Source: Acidobacteriaceae bacterium
Lineage (GTDB): Bacteria; Acidobacteriota; Terriglobia; Terriglobales; Acidobacteriaceae
Assembly (NCBI GenBank): GCA_030041515.1
Contig: JASHNS010000048.1
Span: 1-34,039 of the forward strand
Direction of reading: 5' to 3'
DNA: 34,039 nt
Below, in pieces: positions 26,913 to 34,039 of the stretch. Within the stretch, counting starts at the first letter, position 1. Every line of letters starts with the position of its first letter. Below the pieces are notes generated by a model. That model had not been told where the DNA came from. It searched no databases and was given only the letters and a program-made list of their open reading frames with translations. The position numbers and the translations under genes are program-made.

Positions 26913-28109
26913 GTGAAACGTGCAACCATCTCTGAAATTGCGGCGGACGTACACCGATCCGCGCTGGTAATCGACGGCCATGCCGACACGCCACAGCGCC
27001 TGCTGGACGAACGGTACGATCTGGAGGCGCCGCTCGACGGCGGCCACCTGAACCTGCCTTCCGCGCGCGAGGGCAATCTGGGGGCGGAGTTCTTTGTGAG
27101 CTGGGCCGATCCCAGGCGCTTCCCGGGCCAGTTCGCGCGACGCTCGCTGGAGTTGATCGACGCGGTGCAGCGGGCGGCCGCCAGGCATCCCGACCGCATG
27201 ATGATGGCGTATTCCGCCGATGATATCGAACGCGCGCACCGTGAGCGCAAGCTGGCGGCGCTGATCGCGATCGAAGGCGGCCACGCGATCGAGAACTCGC
27301 TTGATGTGCTCCGCGAATATTACCGCCGCGGCGCTCGCTACATGACCATCACATGGGCGAATTCCAACGGCTGGGCGGATTCCTCGGGCGACATCGATGA
27401 TGCAAAGGTGCAGCACACCAACGATGGGCTGACGGAGTTTGGCCAGGACGTGATCGTGGAAATGAACCGGCTCGGCATGATGGTGGATCTCTCGCACGTT
27501 GCCGACCGCACTTTCGCCCGGATTCTGGACGCGTCGCGTGCGCCGGTCTTTGCGTCACACTCGTCGGCCCGCGCGTTGACGCAGTCGCCCCGCAATTTGA
27601 CCGACGAGATGCTGCGGGACATCGCGCACAGCGGGGGTCCTGGCAGCGAGGGTGGCCTCGTGATGGTGAATTTCTATTCCGCGTTCATCAGCGAAGGCTG
27701 GCGCAAGTCATGGCAGGCGTTGCGGCCTGCAGTGGAGGCCGAACGGGAAGAAGAAGATGCGCGCTGGCGGGCGAAGGGTCAAGTGGTCCCATACGCAGTC
27801 ATTAACGCGCGCGACCGCGCCTCGGCCGCGAAGATACCGCGCCCTCCGCTGGGCGATCTGGTCGATCACATCGACCACACCGTCCAGGTGGCCGGAATCG
27901 ACCATGTCGGTCTCGGCTCGGACTTTGATGGCATGCCCGCGCTGCCCGCGGGTCTTGACTCGGCAGCCGACCTGCCGAAGATTACTGTGGCGCTGATGGA
28001 AAGGGGCTATTCGCCCGAGAGTTGCCGGAAAATCCTGGGAGAGAATCTTTTGCGCTTCTTCCGCGAGGTTGAGGAAACAGGCCGACAGCTACGGCGAGAC
28101 TCACGATAG
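26913..28109 (+). CDS. Membrane dipeptidase (M19 renal dipeptidase family)
   Basis: 398 residues of an M19 zinc dipeptidase (PF01244), an amidohydrolase-fold enzyme cleaving dipeptides, often tolerant of D-residues. Metal-site motifs present: DGHADTP (HxD), the bridging Glu in IAIEGGHAIEN, LSHVADR and FASHSSARAL (two His), and VGLGSDFDG (Asp). TWANSNGWADSSGD and the C-terminal ILGENLLRFFREVEE are also typical. No signal peptide or lipobox is seen from GTG 26913, so it is probably cytoplasmic. Starts further upstream in the same frame lie in low-quality sequence overlapping sdhB. RBS for GTG 26913 is poor, so the exact start is uncertain by a few residues. It may be co-transcribed with sdhCAB by read-through, without an obvious functional link. 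Confidence 0.9.
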   Translation: MKRATISEIAADVHRSALVIDGHADTPQRLLDERYDLEAPLDGGHLNLPSAREGNLGAEFFVSWADPRRFPGQFARRSLELIDAVQRAAARHPDRMMMAYSADDIERAHRERKLAALIAIEGGHAIENSLDVLREYYRRGARYMTITWANSNGWADSSGDIDDAKVQHTNDGLTEFGQDVIVEMNRLGMMVDLSHVADRTFARILDASRAPVFASHSSARALTQSPRNLTDEMLRDIAHSGGPGSEGGLVMVNFYSAFISEGWRKSWQALRPAVEAEREEEDARWRAKGQVVPYAVINARDRASAAKIPRPPLGDLVDHIDHTVQVAGIDHVGLGSDFDGMPALPAGLDSAADLPKITVALMERGYSPESCRKILGENLLRFFREVEETGRQLRRDSR

Positions 28110-28135
28110 AGGCAGAACAATTTTTCTGCGGGAGC

Positions 28136-29095
28136 TCAGTTTCCGACGCCGGAGAAGATGCCGGACGAAGAGCGGGTGCTGGCGAGTTGCGACATGGTTT
28201 CGCGAAGATACTTATGCGGGTTCACCGGAGTGTTGTGGATGCGCACTTCATAGTGCAGATTGGGTCCGGTGGTACGGCCGCTGAGTCCGACGTAACCGAT
28301 GACCTGACCGCACTGGACCTGCTGTCCCACGGTTACGGCGAATCCGGAGAGATGAGCATAGAGGGTTTCGATTCCGTTTCCGTGGCTCAGGATGATGACG
28401 CGCCCATAGCCGGTTTCCCATCCAGCCTTTTCGACCGTCCCATCCGCAGCGGCATGAACCTGGGCGCCAAAATTGGTGGCGATATCCACGCCGGTGTGGA
28501 ATTCGCCCTCGCCGGTGAGGATCGGATCTTCGCGCTCTCCAAAGGAACTGGTAATCCGCCCGTTCACCGGCCACAACTCAGGTGCTCCAGGAACATCGGC
28601 CCAATTCGTGGCAGTCGCCGATTCCATACCCGCGCCAAAGTGCCCGGACAGCGCATCATTGCGCAGAACTGCGAACTGATTCAGAGACTGAACGTACGCC
28701 TCCTGGCTAAAATCGCCGGAATTGTCCGAATCCGTTGCCGCCTCTGCGGCGGCAGGAGAGATCGCTTTGCCCAGGCGCCCTCGGCGCAAACCGTAAAGCG
28801 CGCTGACTTCGCTGGCGAGAGAGCCCAGGGAGGCTGCCTGAACGTCCTTTTCATGGGCGACCAGCTGGAGGCGGTTATAGTCACGCCGCAAGGCTGCCTG
28901 CTGGGAGCGCACCTGATTGAAACTGGCGGTTTTAAGCATCATGCGGGTATAGGAACCCGCCATCCCGGTAATCGTGAATGCGCCGACAACGGCGGCAGCA
29001 AGAAAAATTCCCGCGTAGTGGAGAGGCACCGGGATCTTGCGGAGAGGTCCGTCTTTCTCCCGAGCCACAAAAATAATGTAGTAACGTCTTCGCAA
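28136..29095 (-). CDS. Membrane-anchored M23-family (LytM-like) protein with altered HxH motif
   Basis: 319 residues. A basic N-terminus and one membrane helix (~25-46: HYAGIFLAAAVVGAFTITGM) are followed by a coiled-coil-like stretch (~55-100) and a C-terminal M23 domain (~175-300; PF01551). In active M23 endopeptidases zinc is held by HxxxD and HxH. Here HTGVDIA gives H200 and D204, YAHLS gives H248, but the HxH site reads GPNLHYEV, so the first His is Asn (N279) and only H281 remains. This could impair peptidoglycan cleavage and suggests an EnvC/NlpD-like activator role, though a residual or altered activity is possible. Start is TTG 29095-29093 with GGAG 6 nt upstream and no other start in frame. 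Located in the inner membrane facing the periplasm; convergent with the M19 gene. Confidence 0.88.
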   Translation of the reverse strand: MRRRYYIIFVAREKDGPLRKIPVPLHYAGIFLAAAVVGAFTITGMAGSYTRMMLKTASFNQVRSQQAALRRDYNRLQLVAHEKDVQAASLGSLASEVSALYGLRRGRLGKAISPAAAEAATDSDNSGDFSQEAYVQSLNQFAVLRNDALSGHFGAGMESATATNWADVPGAPELWPVNGRITSSFGEREDPILTGEGEFHTGVDIATNFGAQVHAAADGTVEKAGWETGYGRVIILSHGNGIETLYAHLSGFAVTVGQQVQCGQVIGYVGLSGRTTGPNLHYEVRIHNTPVNPHKYLRETMSQLASTRSSSGIFSGVGN

Positions 29096-29443
29096 TGCCT
29101 TCTCCGGATCGGCCCGGAATACTCCTCGTGAGGGCGTTCAATGGTACGCTACCGGCTTGTCGCCTCTTTATTTGCTTTTGTTTGAACCGTAACAGCCGAG
29201 CCGTTCCCCGTCAATCCTTCTGCCGGGCGGAGGGTACTAAAGTCACTTCCACGCTCTCCGGCTTCGGGAGCGGCGGAAATGCCGCGTCCATTCGGGCCGT
29301 GCGGGTGATTGGATGCCTCACGGACGGAACTGGGGTGACGCAACTCAAATTGCACTCGCCGCATCTGAGCTACCTCGGAAAAGGGATAAACCCGCTGAGT
29401 CTCGTCCTCTCCTTCGTTCTATGGTTCGTTTAAGGAGCATGCC
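29096..29443. other. Non-coding divergent gap between the M23 and response-regulator genes
   Basis: About 350 bp. An open frame across it gives unconvincing composition and no family resemblance, so it is treated as non-coding. No good sigma70 promoter was found in either direction. GGAAAA (29377-29382) followed after 16 bp by GTCTC resembles an ECF-sigma promoter but is weak. Confidence 0.5.
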
Positions 29444-29911
29444 GTGCCGCCTGCAACCTCTCCTGAACCCACTCCCTGCCGGGTCTACATTGTCGACGAC
29501 GAATGGCTGATCGCTCAGACTCTTGCGGCCATTCTGAGCAAAGAGGGATTTCATGCCCAGGCGTTCCATAATCCGGACCAGGTTCTCGTTCGATCGATGG
29601 AACATCCCCCCGATATCCTGATCACCGACGTGATGATGCCGGGCATGACCGGCATCGAGCTCGCAATCGCGCTCCGGCGGGCTGGGCACGACGGTCGCAT
29701 CCTCTTGTTCTCCGGCCAGTCTGGGGCGCTGGATCTGTTGTGCGACGCCCGTCGCCGCGGGTACGATTTCGAACTGCTGGAAAAGCCACTGCATCCTCTG
29801 CAGCTGCTTCTGCGGCTGAGAAACATGCGGAAAGCTGGAACAGGGCCCCGGGCGCGCGGGGCTGCAACAGTTACCCCGCCGGACGCGAACGGATCCTGTC
29901 CCGCGGCGTAG
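29444..29911 (+). CDS. Stand-alone response regulator receiver-domain protein
   Basis: 155 residues made of one CheY-like receiver domain and a disordered tail, without a DNA-binding output. The acidic pair is in VYIVDDEWLI (D18, D19), the phosphoacceptor is D62 in LITDVMMPGMTG, the switch Ser is S90 in RILLFSGQSG, and the conserved Lys is K114 in LLEKPLHP. It should receive phosphate from a histidine kinase and act by protein contact. No kinase is in the window. The GTG start at 29444 is set by AAGGAG 6 nt upstream (29432-29437); a nearby ATG is out of frame. The tail from ~130 (GTGPRARGAATVTPPDANG) is low-complexity. Confidence 0.92.
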   Translation: MPPATSPEPTPCRVYIVDDEWLIAQTLAAILSKEGFHAQAFHNPDQVLVRSMEHPPDILITDVMMPGMTGIELAIALRRAGHDGRILLFSGQSGALDLLCDARRRGYDFELLEKPLHPLQLLLRLRNMRKAGTGPRARGAATVTPPDANGSCPAA

Positions 29912-29988
29912 CTCAAATCTCGAGCCAGCTCCATACCTTTCCGCCCTGCCGCATCCCGTCCCTGCTGGATGGTATCCTTGCCACTTCT

Positions 29989-31317
29989 ATGCGACTGAAT
30001 GCGCTTTTGCTCCGCAGCACCCTGGTTGGCGCGCTGGGCGGCCTTCTTTTCGGCTTTGACACGGCGGTGATCGCCGGCACAACGGGCCAGCTGACGCAGG
30101 TCTTCCATCTCAGTTCAGGCGCCCTGGGACTCACGGTGTCCATCGCCTTGTGGGGCACCGTGGTGGGAGCCATCGCGGCCGGGCCACTGGGACAGAAAAC
30201 AGGCGGCCGCGAAGCACTGCGCATCATGGCCCTGCTCTATCTGATCTCGGCCGTGGGGTGCGCGTTGGCGTGGAGCTGGCCGACCCTGCTGGCCTTTCGG
30301 CTGATCGGCGGCCTGGGTATTGGTGGATCCTCGGTGCTCGGCCCAGTTTACCTCGCGGAATTGGCGCCTGCCCGGTTGCGCGGACGGCTGGTTGGACTGT
30401 TTCAGATCAATATCGTTGCCGGCATTCTGTTGGCCTACGCCTCGAACTATGCAGTCGCCAGGCTGATTGATGGCGGCGCGGCGTGGCGCTGGCAATTCGG
30501 CGTTGCGGCGATTCCGGCTTTTCTTTTTCTGGTCTTCCTCTTCGGCATCCCGCGCAGTTCTCGCTGGCTGGTGACGCAGAACCGGATTGAAGAAGCCCGG
30601 CAGGTGCTGGAACTGATGGGAACGCCGAACAGTGAGGCAGAGCTGAAGGAAATTGTGGACTCGATCCACCTCGAGCGGTCGCAGCGATCGGAACCACTTT
30701 TCCGCAGAAAGTACCGGTTGCCGATTTTCCTTGCGGCCAGCATCGGCATGTTCAATCAGCTCTCCGGAATCAATGCCATTCTCTATTACGCGAATGACAT
30801 CTTTCGGTTCGGCGGCTTCAGCAGTCTCTCCGCGGATAAACAGGCGGTGTTGCTGGGCGCGATGAATTTCGCGGCGACGCTGCTGGCCATGTCCGTGATT
30901 GACAAACTGGGGCGCAAATCGCTGCTGCTAATCGGTTCCGTGGGTACAGCGGCGGCGCTGGCGGGTGTAGCCGCGATCTTCCACACACGCAGCCATCAGG
31001 CTGACCTGGTCTGGCTGCTGGTGGGGTTCATCTTCTTCTTTTCGATTTCGCAGGGAGCGGTGATTTGGGTGTACATCAGCGAGGTCTTTCCGACCCGCGT
31101 GCGCTCGAAGGGGCAGAGCCTGGGCAGTTCGTCACACTGGATCATGAATGCGCTGATCTCGGGGTTTTTCCCGTGGGTCGCGGCGCACTCCGCGGCTACC
31201 CCATTTGTGTTCTTCTCCGGGATGATGGTCCTGCAGTTCTTTGTGGTGCTGATGATCTATCCGGAGACCAAAGGCGCCAGCCTCGAACAGTTGCAGCATC
31301 GGCTGGCGAACGACTGA
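29989..31317 (+). CDS. Sugar-porter-family MFS transporter
   Basis: 442 residues, twelve predicted helices, with sugar-porter signatures of the major facilitator superfamily: GGLLFGFDTAVIAGT in helix 1, RLIGGLGIGGSSVLGPVYLA, ELAPARLRGRLVGLFQINIV, the loop motif PRSSRWLV, QLSGINAILYYANDIF in helix 7 (sugar-binding QLSGIN), VFPTRVRSKGQSLGSSSHW, and the C-terminal PETKGASLEQLQ. Likely a proton-coupled or facilitated monosaccharide carrier of the inner membrane, related to XylE/GLUT-type porters; the sugar is unknown. ATG 29989 fits the family N-terminus, though no strong RBS is seen. It lies 77 bp after the response regulator and could share its transcript. Convergent with the DUF92 gene, 7 bp apart. 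Confidence 0.93.
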   Translation: MRLNALLLRSTLVGALGGLLFGFDTAVIAGTTGQLTQVFHLSSGALGLTVSIALWGTVVGAIAAGPLGQKTGGREALRIMALLYLISAVGCALAWSWPTLLAFRLIGGLGIGGSSVLGPVYLAELAPARLRGRLVGLFQINIVAGILLAYASNYAVARLIDGGAAWRWQFGVAAIPAFLFLVFLFGIPRSSRWLVTQNRIEEARQVLELMGTPNSEAELKEIVDSIHLERSQRSEPLFRRKYRLPIFLAASIGMFNQLSGINAILYYANDIFRFGGFSSLSADKQAVLLGAMNFAATLLAMSVIDKLGRKSLLLIGSVGTAAALAGVAAIFHTRSHQADLVWLLVGFIFFFSISQGAVIWVYISEVFPTRVRSKGQSLGSSSHWIMNALISGFFPWVAAHSAATPFVFFSGMMVLQFFVVLMIYPETKGASLEQLQHRLAND

Positions 31318-31324
31318 ACGAGCG

Positions 31325-32188
31325 CTAACGGCAGGCGAATCCCGCCACGAGCGCAGCCAGCAGAGTGGACAGCGCGTTCACGGCGTCGTTATTGAGCCAG
31401 CCGCGGCGCTCCGGGATCGCTCCGAGAAGGCTGTCGAAGAACAGGCCTGCAAGGGCGGCGCCGAGCGCGATCAAAGCCACAGTATGGGGGAGCATGAGCG
31501 CCGCCTGGCCGACGGCGACGACGACCGCGGCAGCCAGGCAGCCGGCGAGGGTACCCACCACCGTGATCGCACCGTCGGTTCCAGGAGAAACACGCTGGAA
31601 CGTTGTGAGCAGGCGCGGCTCACCGCCCAGCACCTGGCCAAGCTCGGAGGATACGGTATCGGCGGCGGCCTCAGCCATGGCAGCCAGCATGGCTGCGAGC
31701 GCCGCGCGATCATCGCGCACCGCGGAACCGAATCCAAATGCGCTGGCGAACGGAAGTCCGGCGAGGGCGGCAACGCCAAGATTCGCTGCGACCTGTGAAG
31801 CTCTGCGGCCATGCCTGTCTTCGGCGATGCCGAGCGTTTCCTTTCGACGCCTGCCGCATCGGGTGGCGCCAAAGGTGAGCACGACCAAAGCCAGCAGCGG
31901 CCAGAGCGCGGTGTGCCAGCCAGGTGTGCGCAGGTACAGCGCAGCGGCAAAAATTCCTCCGGTGAGCGCGCCGCCCAGGGTGGCCGCACGTAAACGCCAG
32001 ACCAGCGTTGCAAAGACAACACTGATTGCCGCATCGATCCACCCGATGCGGCTGTGCGTCTGCCAGGCGTCGGCTGCAGCCAGGGTGACCCATGTCGCAG
32101 TCACCGGCACAAGGGCCAACAGCACCGTCTGCGACTGCCATCGCAGCGCGGCAGGCCCTGCGCGCCCATATTCTCTGGTCAGGCTCAT
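31325..32188 (-). CDS. DUF92-family integral membrane protein
   Basis: 287 residues with at least six predicted helices, matching the DUF92 family (PF01940, TIGR00297). Characteristic segments are AEAAADTVSSELGQVLGGEP, LLTTFQRVSPGTDGAITVVG, LFFDSLLGAIPERRGWLNND and AVNALSTLLAAL. Plant members include VTE6, a phytyl-phosphate kinase; bacterial members are mostly uncharacterised, so a role in prenyl-phosphate metabolism is only suggested. ATG 32188 was chosen; a TTG 15 codons upstream is possible but adds a basic stretch without an RBS. It is divergent from the beta-propeller lipoprotein gene. Confidence 0.9.
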   Translation of the reverse strand: MSLTREYGRAGPAALRWQSQTVLLALVPVTATWVTLAAADAWQTHSRIGWIDAAISVVFATLVWRLRAATLGGALTGGIFAAALYLRTPGWHTALWPLLALVVLTFGATRCGRRRKETLGIAEDRHGRRASQVAANLGVAALAGLPFASAFGFGSAVRDDRAALAAMLAAMAEAAADTVSSELGQVLGGEPRLLTTFQRVSPGTDGAITVVGTLAGCLAAAVVVAVGQAALMLPHTVALIALGAALAGLFFDSLLGAIPERRGWLNNDAVNALSTLLAALVAGFACR

Positions 32189-32225
32189 AGGATGTTTCAA
32201 CCACAGGCGCAAAGTTCGCCTGGTA

Positions 32226-32253
32226 CAGTACAATCATCTTTCTACCAGTACAA
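32226..32253. repeat. Pair of CAGTACAA direct repeats in the divergent DUF92/lipoprotein gap
   Basis: CAGTACAA occurs at 32226-32233 and 32246-32253, exactly 20 bp apart start to start, close to two helical turns. They lie between divergent start codons and could be binding sites for a regulator. No repressor gene is adjacent, so this is a suggestion from spacing only. Confidence 0.3.
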
Positions 32254-32299
32254 ACGGAAACCCGCGCCACACAGGGCGCCGGGCTCAGGAGTCAGGTAC

Positions 32300-33904
32300 T
32301 TGCGAGTGCGTAGCATGGCATGGCTGGATCGCTTTCTGGGCGAATGCAGCCAGAAGTTGTTTCGGTCCCGGCAAAGGGCCGGCAGGGTGGCTTCTCTTCC
32401 GGCAGCGATTCTGGCCGGCGTTTGCGCAACGGTTTTAGGCCTGGCCGCTGGATGCGGGAATCAGTATCGCCCCGTCGTCACCCCCATCAATCCAACTGGA
32501 CCAGCGGGGCAGCCGACGGCGTACGTCACTGTATTTTCGCAGCCCGGGATAGCGGGAATTGTCGGGACATGTCCCGCAGGCGGCAGCGCTGCGTACACCA
32601 TACCAAGCGTGATCACTCTTGTGGACTTTTCCGGGGATTCGATTGTGGACCAGGCGGAAGGCGGCTACGGACCACTGACATTCTCGCTGGAGTCGAGCGG
32701 CGCTCAGGTTTTCTCGCCGAACTGCGATGGGACCGTCACGACATCGAATAACAGCGCTGGGGCGATCCTGACCAAGAACATCCAGACCAGCACGCTGCTG
32801 GCGGGAGCGGATCCGACGAATACCCTGGTGGATAAGAGCGTCCTGTACGTAACCGAGACAGGGAAAACGACGGGGTGTCCGGCGACCAATTGCGTGGGCC
32901 AATTCACAGCCGGCGCAGGCGGCACGCAGGCACTCAAGCAGGAAATCCCGGTGGCTCCCTCACTGGAGAATCTGGTGGGGAACGGATCCAGCATCCGGAT
33001 TTACGCAATCAGCCAGGGCAATTCAGGTACGGGCGCGCAACCAGTGTGGGGAGACTGCGACAATCCTTCCTCAGTGACAGCGCTCGGTGAAGCCGATGCG
33101 ATCGAGACCGCCACCAACACGATCTCGGCCCAGCTACCGTTGGGCGTATGCCCGGTATACGGCTACATGTCTCCGGATAGTCAGCGGACGTTCATCATGA
33201 ACCGCGGCGGCACGCCAGGCGTATCAGCCGGGACGGTGACAGTCATCAACTCACAGCTGAATGCAATTGACAGCCTGCACCCAACCATTGCTGTGGGTGC
33301 CGGCCCAGTTTATGCCGACTACTATCGCGACGGGCAGATTCTGGTTACAGCTAATTACGATTCCAACTCGATCAGTATCATCGACGTAAGCCTGGACGTT
33401 TATGGCAACGACAGCTCCACCTTCGGGACCGTCCTGGCGACTGTAAATCTGGCAAATGGACCCGGATGCCCCACCGGGACGGACACGATGTGCATGCATC
33501 CAGTGGAGGTTTCTGTACTGCAGGATGGCAGCCGGGTGTACGTTGCCAATCAGGGTGACCCTTCGGCGGGCACCGATCCCACCACCGGCTTGCCTGTCGT
33601 GCCAGGCAGCGTTTCGGTCGTCAATTTGCAAAACTACACCATTGAAAAGACGATCCCGCTCACCGCGAACCCCCACGCGATCGGATCCATCTACAACTAC
33701 CCCTACGGGAAGGTGTACGTGGCTTCGCAGAACAGCCCGTATCTAACCGTCATACGGACCGACACGGATACGATATCGGCGACGCCGGAAATGCAGGGCA
33801 ACATTGTCGATATGCGGGTGAACGCGCAGTACCCGGAACAATCAACGACCGGCAGCGGAAACGAGCAGACGGAAAGCCGTTCGGTTGGTTCGGGCGCCCC
33901 GTAG
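32300..33904 (+). CDS. YncE-like beta-propeller lipoprotein
   Basis: 534 residues. After a long basic n-region, the hydrophobic stretch LPAAILAGVCATVLGLAAGC ends in a lipobox with the lipidated Cys at ~52. Repeating blades of the YVTN/YncE type then follow, clearest in GPVYADYYRDGQILVTANYD with NSISIIDV, SRVYVANQGD with GSVSVVNLQNYTIEKTIPL, and GKVYVASQNSPYLTVIRTDT. Such surface or periplasmic lipoproteins are common in Acidobacteriota; binding partners are unknown. Start choice: TTG 32300 has AGGAG 8 nt upstream, whereas ATG 32315 lies 23 nt from it; either keeps the lipoprotein signal. The C-terminal tail (EQSTTGSGNEQTESRS) is disordered. A strong hairpin follows 50 bp after the stop. Confidence 0.85.
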   Translation: MRVRSMAWLDRFLGECSQKLFRSRQRAGRVASLPAAILAGVCATVLGLAAGCGNQYRPVVTPINPTGPAGQPTAYVTVFSQPGIAGIVGTCPAGGSAAYTIPSVITLVDFSGDSIVDQAEGGYGPLTFSLESSGAQVFSPNCDGTVTTSNNSAGAILTKNIQTSTLLAGADPTNTLVDKSVLYVTETGKTTGCPATNCVGQFTAGAGGTQALKQEIPVAPSLENLVGNGSSIRIYAISQGNSGTGAQPVWGDCDNPSSVTALGEADAIETATNTISAQLPLGVCPVYGYMSPDSQRTFIMNRGGTPGVSAGTVTVINSQLNAIDSLHPTIAVGAGPVYADYYRDGQILVTANYDSNSISIIDVSLDVYGNDSSTFGTVLATVNLANGPGCPTGTDTMCMHPVEVSVLQDGSRVYVANQGDPSAGTDPTTGLPVVPGSVSVVNLQNYTIEKTIPLTANPHAIGSIYNYPYGKVYVASQNSPYLTVIRTDTDTISATPEMQGNIVDMRVNAQYPEQSTTGSGNEQTESRSVGSGAP

Positions 33905-33953
33905 CGCGGGGGCAGACGGGCTCAATCGGCGACTTCCCTGCCCCGGCAGTATG

Positions 33954-33986
33954 GGCTTTACGACATTCAAACCAAGTCGTAAAGCC
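33954..33986 (+). terminator. Strong inverted repeat, probable terminator of the lipoprotein gene
   Basis: GGCTTTACGAC (33954-33964) and GTCGTAAAGCC (33976-33986) form a perfect 11-bp stem with an 11-nt loop, 50 bp after the stop at 33904. The following GGGCTTTCT gives only a short T-tract, so termination may be imperfect. It might also act for a leftward gene beyond the window. Confidence 0.55.
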
Positions 33987-34039
33987 GGGCTTTCTGACTC
34001 GGGTCCGCCCTCAGATCCTTCCCTCCATCAGCGATTCCG

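Noticed and set aside
29377-29403. ECF-sigma-like promoter (GGAAAA-16-GTCTC) before the response regulator
   Set aside because: Short degenerate motifs with no conserved context; too likely by chance to call as a feature.
29095-29433. 112-codon plus-strand frame between the M23 and response-regulator genes
   Set aside because: No signal peptide, domain or RBS support, and odd composition; treated as non-coding.

Overview
The window looks like a chromosomal segment of an Acidobacteriota bacterium, probably class Terriglobia (subdivision 1). The reasons are the high GC content, an 829-residue ABC permease of the 'Acidobacterial Duplicated Orphan Permease' (ADOP) type, a TonB-dependent-receptor-like protein with an N-terminal carboxypeptidase-regulatory-like domain, several secreted Pro/Ala-rich or YncE-like proteins, and an SMC with a long acidic head insertion. 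The assignment is an inference from gene content. No rRNA, tRNA, CRISPR array, prophage or insertion sequence was seen.

Layout. 1-2132 (-): 5' two thirds of smc, running off the left edge. 2133-2624: non-coding, with a candidate smc promoter and a perfect DnaA box. 2625-9086 (+): a TonB-receptor-like outer-membrane protein, a secreted TPR protein with a clear promoter and terminator, a secreted unknown, an AHSA1/SRPBCC protein and a second secreted unknown. 9269-10147 (-): mqnD (futalosine menaquinone pathway), divergent from a DsbD-type thiol:disulfide interchange protein (10281-12428). 12438-14927 (-): ADOP permease. 15079-15713: a 5'-clipped GtrA gene abutting the 3' remnant of an unrelated membrane-protein gene, apparently a recombination scar. 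15723-17194 (-): BlaI-type repressor and M56 (BlaR1-like) peptidase operon. 17334-19585 (+): a very acidic unknown protein overlapping recJ. 19702-23246 (+): phosphoketolase and acetate kinase. 23450-26854 (+): sdhCAB behind a good promoter. 26913-28109 (+): M19 dipeptidase. 28136-29095 (-): membrane-anchored M23 protein with an altered HxH motif. 29444-33904: stand-alone response regulator, sugar-porter MFS, DUF92 membrane protein (-), and a YncE-like beta-propeller lipoprotein followed by a strong hairpin.

How the genes fit together. mqnD points to menaquinone as the quinone. That suits the five-helix, apparently di-haem (type B) SdhC. The xfp-ackA pair would turn xylulose-5-P or fructose-6-P into acetyl-P and then acetate plus ATP, and the sugar porter may feed such metabolism. 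DsbD, the M23 protein, M19, ADOP and the secreted proteins describe an active cell envelope. No obviously new multi-gene system is visible. The most unusual items are the acidic recJ-coupled protein, the gene-fragment junction at about 15433, the smc upstream region with its DnaA box, the SMC head insertion, and the H-to-N change in the M23 protein. UUG starts are frequent: three genes have no upstream ATG/GTG alternative and a fourth is favoured by its ribosome binding site.
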